Below, piece by piece: positions 44,515 to 53,259 of a DNA stretch of 58,780 nucleotides; positions within the stretch are counted from its first letter, which is position 1; the number at the start of each line of letters is the position of its first letter. The position numbers and the translations under genes were made by a program. The stretch covers positions 1 to 58,780 of the forward strand of contig JAITMP010000011.1 in assembly GCA_031277315.1 (NCBI GenBank), given 5' to 3'. The notes below the pieces were generated by a model. The model was not told the origin of the DNA and did no database searches. It was given only the letters and a program-made list of their open reading frames with translations. The stretch is from Zoogloeaceae bacterium. Its GTDB lineage: Bacteria; Pseudomonadota; Gammaproteobacteria; Burkholderiales; Rhodocyclaceae.

Positions 44515-45431
44515 GACTCACCGACCTGCGCTACATCGTCGCCGTCGCCCGTGAGCGGCATTTTGGCCGCGCCGCCGAAAAATGTTTCGTCTCGCAGCCG
44601 ACGCTCTCGGTCGCCGTCAAGAAACTGGAAGCGGAACTGGGCGTCATCCTGTTCGAGCGTTCGCCGCAGGAAGTGTGCGTGACGCCGGTCGGCGAGCGCA
44701 TCGTCGCCCAGGCCAAGAAGGCGCTCGCCGAGGCGGCGCTGGTGGCGGAAATCGCCGCCGATGACAAAGGCCCGCTGGCCGCGCCGCTGCGCGTCGGCGT
44801 CATCTACACCATCGCGCCCTGGCTGCTGCCGCGTCTGGTGCCGCTGGTCAAGGCGCGCGCGCCGGACATGCCGCTCATCCTCGAAGAAAATTTCACCCAC
44901 GTTTTGATCGAGAAACTGAAAACCTCCGAACTCGATCTCGCCATCCTCGCCCTGCCGATTGACGAACCTTCGCTGGTGGTGGAACCCGTCTATGAGGAGC
45001 CATTCCGCGTGCTCGTTCCCGCCGCCCATCCCTGGGTGAAACAGAAGGCGATTCCGCCGTCGGCCTTGCTCGACGCGCCGCTCCTGATGCTCGGCGCCGG
45101 CAACTGTTTCCGCGATCAGGTGCTCGACTTGTGCGCGCGGGCGAGCAGTCAGGCCGGCCTCTCGCCGCACGTGCTCGAAGGCAGTTCGCTGGAAACCATC
45201 CGGCATATGGTCGCCAGCGGCGTCGGCGTCACCGTGATGCCGGCCTCGGCGGTGGACGACATTTCCGCCAAGGACCCGCTCCTGCGCGTGCGGCCGTTCG
45301 AGACGCCGGCCCCGGCGCGTCATGTCGGCCTGGCCTGGCGCGTGAGCTATCCGCGCCATCAGGCAACCGAGGTCATCCGCCGCGCCCTGCTCGACAGCAA
45401 ACTGCCCGGCACCCATCCCGTTCCGGCGTGA
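44511..45431 (+). CDS. oxyR: OxyR, peroxide-sensing LysR-type regulator
   Basis: This 306-residue protein has an N-terminal winged helix ([48 protein letters not shown]). The effector domain contains [19 protein letters not shown], whose two cysteines, nine residues apart, match the redox pair Cys199/Cys208 of E. coli OxyR. Peroxide forms a disulfide here that switches target promoters. The rubrerythrin gene begins 133 bases downstream in the same direction, a likely target. The start overlaps the acyP stop. Confidence 0.93.
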   Translation: MRLTDLRYIVAVARERHFGRAAEKCFVSQPTLSVAVKKLEAELGVILFERSPQEVCVTPVGERIVAQAKKALAEAALVAEIAADDKGPLAAPLRVGVIYTIAPWLLPRLVPLVKARAPDMPLILEENFTHVLIEKLKTSELDLAILALPIDEPSLVVEPVYEEPFRVLVPAAHPWVKQKAIPPSALLDAPLLMLGAGNCFRDQVLDLCARASSQAGLSPHVLEGSSLETIRHMVASGVGVTVMPASAVDDISAKDPLLRVRPFETPAPARHVGLAWRVSYPRHQATEVIRRALLDSKLPGTHPVPA

Positions 45432-45563
45432 GCCGGGCGCGATAGCCATAAACTATGAAAGTGGTTGAGAAATACAATTTTCCTTTTTCGTCGAAGGGGG
45501 CTATCTTTCGTCCGTCAAGGCCGGCATGCCTTGCCATATTCAACCCACGTGAGGAGTCAAATC

Positions 45564-45983
45564 ATGCAACTCAAAGGAAGCAAGACCGAGCAGCACCTGA
45601 AAGCCGCTTTCGCCGGTGAATCCCAGGCCAACCGCCGCTATCTCTATTTCGCAAACAAGGCCGACGTCGAGGGCCATGCCGATGTCGCGGCCCTGTTCCG
45701 TTCCACCGCCGAAGGCGAAACCGGCCATGCCCACGGCCATCTGGAGTATCTGGAAAAGTGCGGCGATCCGGCCACCGGCCTGCCCTTCGGCAGCACGTCC
45801 GACAACCTGAAGACTGCCGTCGCCGGCGAGACGCACGAGTACACCGACATGTATCCGGGCATGGCGAAAGACGCCCGCAGCGAAGGTTTCGATGAAATCG
45901 CCGACTGGTTCGAGACGCTGGCGAAAGCGGAGCGTTCGCACGCCAACCGCTATCAGAAAGCCTTGAACGAGCTTGGCAAGTAA
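45564..45983 (+). CDS. rbr: rubrerythrin, diiron domain only
   Basis: From the ATG at 45564 (after GAGGAG) it is 139 residues. The ferritin-like four-helix bundle shows [59 protein letters not shown] and [21 protein letters not shown], giving the Glu/His ligands of the diiron site. The C-terminal rubredoxin [Fe(SCys)4] domain of classical rubrerythrins is absent; the gene ends right after the bundle. It predicts a cytosolic peroxide reductase that needs another electron donor. It is followed by an Fe-S oxidoreductase and DUF3501, a repeated gene trio in proteobacteria. Confidence 0.93.
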   Translation: MQLKGSKTEQHLKAAFAGESQANRRYLYFANKADVEGHADVAALFRSTAEGETGHAHGHLEYLEKCGDPATGLPFGSTSDNLKTAVAGETHEYTDMYPGMAKDARSEGFDEIADWFETLAKAERSHANRYQKALNELGK

Positions 45984-46002
45984 GACGCTGCAAACGAAGC
46001 AA

Positions 46003-46028
46003 CGCGCGGCCCGCTGACGGGCCGCGCG
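46003..46028 (+). terminator. hairpin between rubrerythrin and Fe-S oxidoreductase genes
   Basis: A perfect 11-bp stem, CGCGCGGCCCG / CGGGCCGCGCG (arms 46003-46013 and 46018-46028, CTGA loop), lies 20 bases after the rubrerythrin stop and 35 before the next start. No T-run follows, so I read it as an attenuator or messenger stabiliser that raises rubrerythrin over the downstream genes. Confidence 0.5.
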
Positions 46029-46062
46029 CGCCGCGCCCGGAACGACTGAAGGAAACAAACCC

Positions 46063-47397
46063 ATGGCTACGCCCATCCGCGAAGGCAATCTCGAAGCGCC
46101 GACCCGCCATCCGCTCGACTGGAACAACCCGGCTTTTTACGATCAGGCCGCGCTCGACCGCGAAATGGAGCGCATTTTCGAAATCTGCCACGGTTGCCGC
46201 CGCTGCGTCAGCCTGTGCCAATCCTTCCCCACGCTGTTCGATCTGGTGGATGCTTCGCCGACGCTGGAAGTCGACGGCGTCAAGAAGGAAGATTACTGGA
46301 AGGTCGTCGAGCACTGCTATCTGTGCGATCTGTGCTACATGACCAAATGCCCCTATGTGCCGCCGCATGAGTGGAATGTGGATTTCCCGCACTTGATGCT
46401 GCGCGCCAAGGCGGCGCATTTCAAGCGCGACGGCGCCAAGCTGCGCGACAAGGTGCTGACCAGCACCGACGCGGTGGGCAAGCTGGCCGGCATTCCGGTG
46501 GTGGCCCAAATCGTCAACACCGTCAACAAGATCGGCCCGGTGCGCAAGATCGTGCAAGGCGTCGTCGGCGTGCATGCCGATGCCTGGCTGCCCGAATTTT
46601 CCAGCCGTCCGCTGCGCAGCCGCCTGGAGAAATTGCCGCTCGACACCCCGGCCGAGCCGGCCGGCAGAACCACAGGCAAGGTGGCGCTGTTCGCCACCTG
46701 CTACATGAACCGCAACGAACCCGGCCCCGGCGAGGATCTCGCCGCCGTCTTCACCCACAACGGCATTCCGGTCACGCTGGCCGAAAAGGAACGCTGCTGC
46801 GGCATGCCGAAGCTGGAACTGGGCGACCTCGAAGCCGTCAAGGCGGCGAAAGAAGTGAACATTCCCCAGCTCGTCAAACTGATCGACGCCGGCTGGGACA
46901 TCACCGCGCTGGTGCCCTCCTGCGTGCTGATGTTCAAGCAGGAACTGCCGCTGATGTTCCCGCACGACGCCGACGTGCAGAAAGTGAAAAACGCTTTCTA
47001 CGATCCCTTTGAATACCTCATGCTGCGCCACCGCGAAGGCAAGCTGAAAACCGATTTCAAGCAACCGCTCGGCAAGGTGTCGTATCAAGCCTCCTGCCAC
47101 CAGCGCGTGCAGAACATCGGGCCGAAAACGAAAGAGGCGCTGTCTCTCGTGCCGGGCACCGAGGTCGACATCATCGAGCGTTGTTCCGGCCACGACGGCA
47201 CGTACGCCGTGAAAGCCGAGTTCCACGACTACGCCGTCAAGATCGTCAAGCCGGTGGTCAAGCGCGTGAACGACGCGCAGCCGAATCACTACGGCAGCGA
47301 CTGCGCCATGGCCGGCCACCACATCAGCCACATCCGCGCCGACGGCACCGCGCCCGAACACCCCATCACCCTGCTGAGAAAAGCCTACGGAGTTTGA
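46063..47397 (+). CDS. (Fe-S)-binding oxidoreductase, GlpC/HdrD-like
   Basis: This 444-residue protein has two iron-sulfur motifs near the N-terminus: CHGCRRCVSLC (Cys42, 45, 48, 52) and CYLCDLCYMTKCP (Cys85, 88, 91, 96, with one extra residue in the last spacing). Two cysteine-rich CCG-type regions follow (ERCCGMPKLELGD about residue 245 and the QASCHQRVQNIG...IIERCSGHDGTYAVK region). This is the layout of GlpC and HdrD-like electron carriers. Its place between rubrerythrin and DUF3501 suggests that it passes electrons to the rubrerythrin, replacing the missing rubredoxin; that is inference. It has no transmembrane segment. Confidence 0.88.
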   Translation: MATPIREGNLEAPTRHPLDWNNPAFYDQAALDREMERIFEICHGCRRCVSLCQSFPTLFDLVDASPTLEVDGVKKEDYWKVVEHCYLCDLCYMTKCPYVPPHEWNVDFPHLMLRAKAAHFKRDGAKLRDKVLTSTDAVGKLAGIPVVAQIVNTVNKIGPVRKIVQGVVGVHADAWLPEFSSRPLRSRLEKLPLDTPAEPAGRTTGKVALFATCYMNRNEPGPGEDLAAVFTHNGIPVTLAEKERCCGMPKLELGDLEAVKAAKEVNIPQLVKLIDAGWDITALVPSCVLMFKQELPLMFPHDADVQKVKNAFYDPFEYLMLRHREGKLKTDFKQPLGKVSYQASCHQRVQNIGPKTKEALSLVPGTEVDIIERCSGHDGTYAVKAEFHDYAVKIVKPVVKRVNDAQPNHYGSDCAMAGHHISHIRADGTAPEHPITLLRKAYGV

Positions 47398-47399
47398 CG

Positions 47400-47975
47400 A
47401 TGTTGACGCATGAAGATCTTTTCAGCCTCGAAAAATACGCCCGCGTGCGGCCCGAGTTCCGCGCCAAGGTCATGGCGCACAAGAAAAGCCGCCAGTTGCC
47501 CATCGGCGCGCATGCCACCCTGTATTTCGAGGACACGCTGACCATGCAATATCAGGTGCAGGAAATGCTGCGCCTGGAACGCATGTTCGAGCCGGCGCTG
47601 ATTCAGGAAGAACTGGATGTCTACAATCCGCTCATCCCGAACGGACGCAACTGGAAAGCCACCTTCATGATCGAATACAGCGACGAGACCGAGCGCCGCT
47701 CCGCTCTGGCCCAACTGCTCGGCATCGAGAAAAGAACCTGGGTGCAAGTCGACGGCTGCGAAAAAGTCTACGCCATCGCCAATGAAGACCTCGACCGCGA
47801 AACCGACGAGAAAACCGCCGCCGTGCACTTCCTGCGCTTCGAGCTAACGCCGCCGATGATCGCAGCGGCAAAAAACGGCGCCGCCATCCGCGCCGGCATC
47901 GACCACGACCTCTACCACGAAAGCGTCACCGCCCCGCCGTCAGTGCGTGAATCTCTGGTGGCCGATCTGGCCTGA
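47400..47975 (+). CDS. DUF3501 family protein
   Basis: The ATG at 47400 is two bases after the upstream stop and gives 191 residues: MLTHEDLFSLEKYARVRPEFRAKVMAHKKSRQLPIGAHATLYFEDTLTMQYQVQEMLRLERMFE. This is the conserved beginning of DUF3501. The function is unknown. It regularly follows the Fe-S oxidoreductase and rubrerythrin genes. Many acidic and aromatic residues but no cysteines apart from one (DGCEKVY) make it unlikely to carry a cluster itself. The frame upstream of 47400 is a shadow of the Fe-S gene. Confidence 0.9.
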   Translation: MLTHEDLFSLEKYARVRPEFRAKVMAHKKSRQLPIGAHATLYFEDTLTMQYQVQEMLRLERMFEPALIQEELDVYNPLIPNGRNWKATFMIEYSDETERRSALAQLLGIEKRTWVQVDGCEKVYAIANEDLDRETDEKTAAVHFLRFELTPPMIAAAKNGAAIRAGIDHDLYHESVTAPPSVRESLVADLA

Positions 47976-48018
47976 TCTGAAGATCGTTTTACGCCCGCCC
48001 CGTTTACGGCCTGCCGGG

Positions 48019-48435
48019 CTAATCGCTCGCCCTTTCGGGACCTTTTTCCACAGCTTCGGCGCGTAACCCCAGCTTGCCCGCCTTGCGTTGCAGCGCCTTG
48101 TCGAATGTCAGGAACGGCTCGCCGTCCGTCTGCGCCAGATGCAGCGCATCGGCGAAATCCAAACCCGCGCGATGGTGGGCAATCGCGGCACGCACAGCGT
48201 CGCCGCTCACCAATGCGATGCGCGGGCTGGCGTCAAGCCAGGCCACGAAGTCGGCAAATTGCCTGGGCGCGAAGCCGTACACTGACCGCAGCACCCATTC
48301 GGTTTCCAGGAGCACGGTTGGAAAGATTCGCCACGGTCGAACGGCCAAGGCAGCAGTGGCAGCCTGATGCTCACGCGCATCGTCCCCGGTTGCCAGCCGC
48401 ACCAGTACGTTTGTATCAACGGCGACGGTTTTCAC
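48019..48435 (-). CDS. vapC: VapC-type PIN-domain toxin
   Basis: This 138-residue protein starts with GTG at 48435. PIN-domain acidic residues are visible: VAVDTNVLVRL (Asp7), LLETEWVLRS (Glu), GLDFADALHLAQ (Asp) and FLTFDKALQRKA (Asp). It predicts an RNase toxin acting on tRNA or rRNA when free of its antitoxin. It overlaps the antitoxin gene by 20 bases. A 65-bp stretch of its 3' part is duplicated 700 bp away (48766-48830). Confidence 0.93.
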   Translation of the reverse strand: MKTVAVDTNVLVRLATGDDAREHQAATAALAVRPWRIFPTVLLETEWVLRSVYGFAPRQFADFVAWLDASPRIALVSGDAVRAAIAHHRAGLDFADALHLAQTDGEPFLTFDKALQRKAGKLGLRAEAVEKGPERASD

Positions 48436-48649
48436 GGGACAAATCCACAGCTTGCGACAGTTCGGTGGCGCTCAGTTTCACGCCTGCCGGATTCAACGGC
48501 TTCCATGCCGGGGCTTCTTCGGGTTTCAACACAATATTCCCGTCATCAATGGAAGCGCTCAAACGGTTGCCCGCCTTCAGCCGCAATGCGTTACGGATAC
48601 TGCTTGGAATGACCAGTTGACCCTTGGTCGAGAGGATGACGGTTTCCAT
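48416..48649 (-). CDS. vapB: AbrB/SpoVT-type antitoxin (VapB)
   Basis: From the ATG at 48649 it is 77 residues: METVILSTKGQLVIPSSIRNALRLKAGNRLSASIDDGNIVLKP, the swapped-hairpin AbrB DNA-binding domain. A short tail (LSATELSQAVDLSRENRRR) would wrap VapC. It neutralises the toxin and should autoregulate the operon. A palindrome with GGTAAG and TTACCATGG repeats at 48667-48697, just upstream, is a reasonable operator. The longer frame to 48967 runs through the vapC remnant and repeats. Confidence 0.92.
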   Translation of the reverse strand: METVILSTKGQLVIPSSIRNALRLKAGNRLSASIDDGNIVLKPEEAPAWKPLNPAGVKLSATELSQAVDLSRENRRR

Positions 48650-48731
48650 GCGGATACTCCGGCTTGGTAAGAACCTTACCATGGTACGGCTTACCATGGC
48701 GATACGCAAGGCGGGCGATGGGTGAAGACGA

Positions 48732-48833
48732 TACTTTTCCCACAGCCTTGGCCGTATAGCCCCAGCCTTGCGTTGCAGCGCCTTGTCGAATGTCAGGAAC
48801 GGCTCGCCGTCCGTCTGCGCCAGATGCAGCCGG
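48732..48833 (-). pseudogene. vapC: vapC 3'-end fragment, truncated by a repeat
   Basis: Positions 48766-48830 are identical over 65 bp to vapC 48081-48145 (encoding LHLAQTDGEPFLTFDKALQRKAG), and 48735-48765 is a diverged version of the vapC end. The similarity stops exactly where a GTAGGCTGGG repeat unit begins at 48834. I read it as the tail of a lost second vapC. Confidence 0.85.
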
Positions 48834-48937
48834 TAGGCTGGGATGGAACGGAGTGAAATCCCGGCTTCGGGGAAGGGCGGCTCAATGCCGGGATTACGAA
48901 CGCTGGGATTGCGTTTCACTCCATCCCAGCCTACGAG
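48834..48937. repeat. degenerate REP unit
   Basis: It begins GTAGGCTGGGATGGAAC and ends TCCATCCCAGCCTACG, as in the 72-bp units, but the centre is enlarged by about 30 bases with diverged sequence. It borders the vapC remnant. Downstream (48938-49004) is a CGCTTCGCGCAGAATGAC element shared with 34556, 53465 and 58595. Confidence 0.8.
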
Positions 48938-49004
48938 TTCTCCGCTTCGCTTCGCGCAGAATGACAACCGTCTTGCGGCGACGAACGCTTGCCGTTGGGC
49001 TTCG

Positions 49005-49331
49005 CTGCGCTCAGCGCCAACCTATGCGCTGAGCGCAAATCGTCGTCATTCCCGCGCAAGCGGGAATGACGAACTCTGCTTGCCTCCCAAACCCATCCCC
49101 ATCCCGACCATCCCGGTGCCGGCTTTGCACAGCCGGCCCGCTCAGGCGGCGCAAAGCAGTGCTTTGCGAAACCCCGCCTTCGCCCCCTTGAAGGGGAAGG
49201 AGAAAATCTCTCCCCTCTCCCGCTCGCGGGAGAGGGGCCGGGGGAGAGGGCATGCGGCGGTAGGCTGGGTTAAGCATAGCGAAACCCAGCATGCCGAAGC
49301 TGGGATTGCGTTTCACTCCATCCCAGCCTAC
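49005..49331. repeat. mosaic repeat block with one 72-bp REP unit
   Basis: It contains a 26-bp palindrome GTCATTCCCGCGCAAGCGGGAATGAC-type at 49045-49070. An inverted copy of the long mosaic element seen at 34600-34775 follows (49084-49217, including the GCAAAGCAGTGCTTTGC palindrome and CCCTTGAAGGGG). Then comes a CTCTCCCGCTCGCGGGAGAG palindrome (49205-49251) and a complete REP unit at 49260-49331. No gene is supported apart from the 3' end of the small leftward frame at 49270-49575. Confidence 0.9.
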
Positions 49332-49575
49332 GGGCTGACTTTACACCTGCCGCAGCCCATCGCGTTAATGATAGCTCTCGCCAAGTGGTCGGATGCGGCA
49401 CATTTTCCACAGAACTAGCGAGTGCTTCCAAAGAAGCTGCACCAATGGCAGCGGCGTCTGAATCCAAGGGGATGACAAGAAACGGCGCTGACGCCATCCA
49501 GAGACCAGATGTTGTCTTGGATTCTGCATGGATCAGAAACCGATCCTTGAATTTGAAGATGTTCGCTGACTTCAT
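49270..49575 (-). CDS. possible small orphan protein with repeat-derived C-terminus
   Basis: This is 101 residues. The first 75 or so (MKSANIFKFKDRFLIHAESKTTSGLWMASAPFLVIPLDSD...VPHPTTWRELS) look like a genuine compact protein. The last 25 (ARRLGWSETQSQLRHAGFRYA) are translated from the REP unit at 49260. The true C-terminus may therefore have been replaced. The style is reminiscent of small immunity proteins of contact-dependent inhibition loci, but I see no toxin gene nearby and do not assign that function. No clear ribosome site is visible. Confidence 0.45.
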   Translation of the reverse strand: MKSANIFKFKDRFLIHAESKTTSGLWMASAPFLVIPLDSDAAAIGAASLEALASSVENVPHPTTWRELSLTRWAAAGVKSARRLGWSETQSQLRHAGFRYA

Positions 49576-49691
49576 AAGCCTAACATGAAGTGGACACCAA
49601 AATCGGTGTATATCTATTCAGAATAGCACACCCAATAACATATTTTCTCCGCTGCCCGATGCGCGCGCATCATTGAGGCGCCGCCGCGCTG

Positions 49692-52600
49692 TTACGGGTA
49701 AACGACTTCGACGTTTTCCGCTTGCAGCCATTGCCGCAGGCCGGTGAGGAGTTCTTCGTCCAGGCGCACGCGCCAGGCGTCGCCGAGCGGCAGTTCGCAT
49801 TCGGCGTCGCCGTTGCGGTAGCGTACGCGCACCGGGCAGGCGCCGTCGCGGTAGGGGGCGAGGAGCACGCGCAGCCGTTGCGCGGCGCCGGCATTGCCGG
49901 TGTTACCCGCGTTGCCGCCGACTTTTTCATTCACGGCCAGCCGCAGCGCCTTGGCGAAACGGCTGCGCGCTTCGGCCAGCGTCAGCAGCCGCTCGGCGTT
50001 GACGCGCAGGCCGCCGTTGAAATCGTCGCGGCTGACCTTGCCTTCGACGATGAGCGGCTCGTCTTCGCGGATCTTGGCGCGCTCGGCTTCGTAGAGTTCG
50101 TTGAACACGGTCATTTCCACCGCCGCCGTGCCGTCGTCGAGGGTGACGACGATCATCTTGCCGCGCCGTGTCATCTGGGTGCGGGTGGCGGTGACGATGC
50201 CGGCCAGCAGCGCCGGTTCTTTCTGCGCTTCGAGCGCGCCGAGCGGGCGACGGATGAAGGCCGCCAGTTCGGCGCGGATTTCGTTGTAGGGGTGGCCGGA
50301 GAGGAAGAAGCCGAGCGCCTGCTTTTCGTTCAGCAGCCGTTCGCGTTCGCTCCAGGGCGGCGCATCCGTCATTCGCACCGGCGCGTCTTGCGCGCCGCCG
50401 GCGTCGAACAAACCGGCTTGCAGGGCGTTGCGCTCGGCTTGTTCGACGGCTTCGAGGGCGATGCCGATCGAGGCCATCAGGCTGGCGCGGCGCTCGTCGA
50501 TGGAGTCGAAGGCGCCGGCGCGGATCAGCGCCTCGATGACGCGGCGGTTCGCCACGCGCTTGTCGATGCGCCGGCAGAAATCGAACAGGTCGGTGAAGTC
50601 GCCGTCCGCTTCGCGCGCGCGCGCGATGGCGCCGATGGCCGATTCGCCGGTGCCCTTGATCGCGCCCAGTCCGTAGCGGATGGTTTTGGCGTCCACCGGC
50701 ATGAAGCGGTAGCGGCTGCGGTTAATGTCCGGCGGCAGGAAAGCCAGCCCGTTCGCCGTGGCGTCGGCGACGAAGAACTGCACCTTGTCGGTGTCGGCCA
50801 TTTCCGAGGACAGCGTGGCCGCCATGAAAGCCGCTGGATGGTGGCACTTGAGCCAGGCCGTCTGGTAGGCGACGAGCGAATAGGCGGCGGCGTGCGATTT
50901 GTTGAAGCCGTAGCCAGCGAACTTCTCCATGGTGTCGAAGATTTCGTTGGCCTTGTCCGCGCTGATGCCGTTCTGTTGCGCGCCGGCGACGAAAATCTCG
51001 CGCTGCTGGGCCATCTCCTCGGGCTTCTTTTTGCCCATCGCGCGGCGCAGCAGATCGGCGCCGCCGAGCGAGTAGCCGGCCACCACCTGCGCGGCCTGCA
51101 TTACCTGCTCCTGATACACCATGATGCCGTAGGTATTGCTGACCACCCGTTCGAGCAGCGGATGCGGATAGACGATGCGTTCGCGGCCATGCTTGCGGGC
51201 GATGAAGGTGGGGATGAATTCCATCGGCCCCGGACGGTAGAGCGCGTTGAGCGCGATCAGGTCTTCGAGCCGGTCGGGTTTCGCCTGCGCCAGCGTGTCT
51301 TTCATGCCGCGCGATTCAAACTGGAATACCGCCGTGGTGTTGGCGGTCTTGAAAATGCGCTCGTAAGTCGGCTTGTCGTCAAGCGGCAGCCGGTCGAGAT
51401 CGACCTCGATGTCCTCGACTTCCTTTATCAGGCGCACCGCCTCGGCCAGAATCGTCAGGGTGCGCAGGCCGAGGAAGTCGAACTTCACCAGACCGGCTTT
51501 TTCCACGTCGTCCTTGTCGAACTGGCTCACTGCGGCTTCCGCGCCGGCGGCGGCGTAGAGCGGGCAGAAGTCGGTCAGGCGGCCCGGCGCGATCAGCACG
51601 CCGCCGGCGTGCATGCCGACGTTGCGCGTCAGCCCTTCGAGTTTTTCGGCCAGCGCCAGCAGTTCGCGGATCTCCTCTTCCTTTTCGGCCCGCTCGGCGA
51701 TGGCCGGCTCTTTGCCGCGCGCTCCCTGCAGCGTGATGCCCAGCTCGTTGGGAATCAGCTTGGCGAACTGGTCGACGAAGTTGAAGCCCAGATCGAGCAC
51801 GCGGCCGACATCGCGCACCACGGCCTTCGCCGCCATGGTGCCGAAGGTGGCGATCTGCGAGACGGCATGGCTGCCGTATTTGCGCTTCACGTAATCAATG
51901 ACGCGGTCGCGGCCTTCCTGACAGAAGTCGATGTCGAAGTCCGGCATCGACACCCGTTCCGGGTTCAGAAAACGCTCGAACAGCAATTCGTAGCGCAGCG
52001 GGTCCAGATCGGTAATGCCGAGCGAATAAGCGGCAAGCGAGCCGGCGCCCGAGCCGCGCCCCGGCCCGACCGGCACGCCGTTCTGTCTGGCCCAGTTGAT
52101 GAAATCGGCGACGATCAGAAAGTAGCCGGAGAAGCCCATCTGCTGAATGGTCCCGCACTCGAAAGCGAGGCGGGCGGCATAGTCCGGCTGCCGGCGCGCG
52201 CGCTCGGCCTCGTCCGGATACAACTGCGCCAGGCGCCGCGCCAGCCCGGCCTCGGCCTCGCGCGTCAGATAGCCGTCGAGAGAAATGCCGTCCGGCGTGG
52301 GAAACAGCGGCAGCCGGTTCTTGCCCAGCTCAATGCTCAGATTGCAGCGGCGGGCGATCTCGACGCTGTTCTCCAGCGCCTCCGGCAAATCGGCGAAAAG
52401 CGCCTGCATCTCGGCCTGCGACTTGAAATACTGCTCCTCGGTAAACAACTTTGGCCGGCGCGGATCGGCCAGCGCGTAACCCTCGGCGATGCACACCCGC
52501 GCCTCGTGCGCCTTGAAGTCGTCGCGTTCGAGAAACTGCACCGGATGCGTCGCCGCCACCGGCAGGCCGAGCCGGGCCGCCAGCGCCACGCTCGCCGCCA

Positions 52601-53168
52601 CCAGCAACTCGGCCTGCGGCTGACCGTAACGCTGAATCTCCAGATAGTAGCTGTCGGGAAACAGCCGCGCCCATTCCCGCGCCGCCGCTTCAGCCTGCGC
52701 GTCCGCGCCCATCAGCAGCGCTTGGCCGACATCGCCGGCGGCAGCGCCCGAGAGCGCGATCAAACCGCTGTTGTCGCCGCCGGCCAGCGCGGCGCGGGAA
52801 ACCTCGGCATGGCCGCGGCCGCGCGGCTCAAGATAAGCCTGCGTCAGCAATTCGCACAGGCGCAGATACCCGTCGCGATTTTTCGCCAGCAACAGCAAGC
52901 GGCAGGCGCGGCCGCGCTCGCCGCTCCCGGCGGCGGCCTCGACCCACATGTCGCAGCCGATCACCGGCTTCAAGCCACGGCCGCGTGCGCCGCTGTAGAA
53001 CTTCACCATGCCGAACAGATTGGCAAGATCGGTCAGCGCCAGCGCCGGCATGCCGTCGCCCGCCGCCTTGGCGATGACCTCGTCCAGACGCACCATGCCG
53101 TCAGCGATGGAATACTCGCTGTGCAGGCGCAAGTGAACGAAATGAACGGAAGAAGCGGGCGAATCCAT
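49692..53168 (-). CDS. dnaE: DnaE, DNA polymerase III alpha subunit
   Basis: This 1158-residue replicative polymerase has an N-terminal PHP domain (VHLRLHSEYSIADGMVRLDEVIAKA), the palm with MPDFDIDFCQEGRDRVIDYV (catalytic Asp pair) and KFDFLGLRTLTIL (third Asp), and fingers with GPMEFIPTFIARKHGRERIVYPHPLLE. HhH DNA-binding helices (NRRVIEALIRAGAFDSI) and an OB domain (LLAGIVTATRTQMTRRGKMIVVTLDDGTAAVEMTVF) follow. It is the chromosomal replicase. The gene stands alone, with small accessory DNA and repeats on both sides. A very long open frame on the opposite strand (49722-53237) is a codon-use mirror. Confidence 0.97.
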   Translation of the reverse strand: MDSPASSVHFVHLRLHSEYSIADGMVRLDEVIAKAAGDGMPALALTDLANLFGMVKFYSGARGRGLKPVIGCDMWVEAAAGSGERGRACRLLLLAKNRDGYLRLCELLTQAYLEPRGRGHAEVSRAALAGGDNSGLIALSGAAAGDVGQALLMGADAQAEAAAREWARLFPDSYYLEIQRYGQPQAELLVAASVALAARLGLPVAATHPVQFLERDDFKAHEARVCIAEGYALADPRRPKLFTEEQYFKSQAEMQALFADLPEALENSVEIARRCNLSIELGKNRLPLFPTPDGISLDGYLTREAEAGLARRLAQLYPDEAERARRQPDYAARLAFECGTIQQMGFSGYFLIVADFINWARQNGVPVGPGRGSGAGSLAAYSLGITDLDPLRYELLFERFLNPERVSMPDFDIDFCQEGRDRVIDYVKRKYGSHAVSQIATFGTMAAKAVVRDVGRVLDLGFNFVDQFAKLIPNELGITLQGARGKEPAIAERAEKEEEIRELLALAEKLEGLTRNVGMHAGGVLIAPGRLTDFCPLYAAAGAEAAVSQFDKDDVEKAGLVKFDFLGLRTLTILAEAVRLIKEVEDIEVDLDRLPLDDKPTYERIFKTANTTAVFQFESRGMKDTLAQAKPDRLEDLIALNALYRPGPMEFIPTFIARKHGRERIVYPHPLLERVVSNTYGIMVYQEQVMQAAQVVAGYSLGGADLLRRAMGKKKPEEMAQQREIFVAGAQQNGISADKANEIFDTMEKFAGYGFNKSHAAAYSLVAYQTAWLKCHHPAAFMAATLSSEMADTDKVQFFVADATANGLAFLPPDINRSRYRFMPVDAKTIRYGLGAIKGTGESAIGAIARAREADGDFTDLFDFCRRIDKRVANRRVIEALIRAGAFDSIDERRASLMASIGIALEAVEQAERNALQAGLFDAGGAQDAPVRMTDAPPWSERERLLNEKQALGFFLSGHPYNEIRAELAAFIRRPLGALEAQKEPALLAGIVTATRTQMTRRGKMIVVTLDDGTAAVEMTVFNELYEAERAKIREDEPLIVEGKVSRDDFNGGLRVNAERLLTLAEARSRFAKALRLAVNEKVGGNAGNTGNAGAAQRLRVLLAPYRDGACPVRVRYRNGDAECELPLGDAWRVRLDEELLTGLRQWLQAENVEVVYP

Positions 53169-53259
53169 GACCGTATTTTAAGTCATCGCCGAGCGCCGTC
53201 GCCGCTATTGCTATCGCGCCACGAAATAGCGCGATAAAACAAAACGCTGTGGAATTTTG

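Noticed and set aside
49722-53237. 1171-codon open frame opposite dnaE
   Set aside because: It mirrors the complete, motif-bearing dnaE gene; such antisense frames are common in high-GC DNA. Similar long antisense frames opposite the large prepilin gene, the MshE/MshL genes, the ABC exporter and module 1 mtrB were rejected for the same reason.
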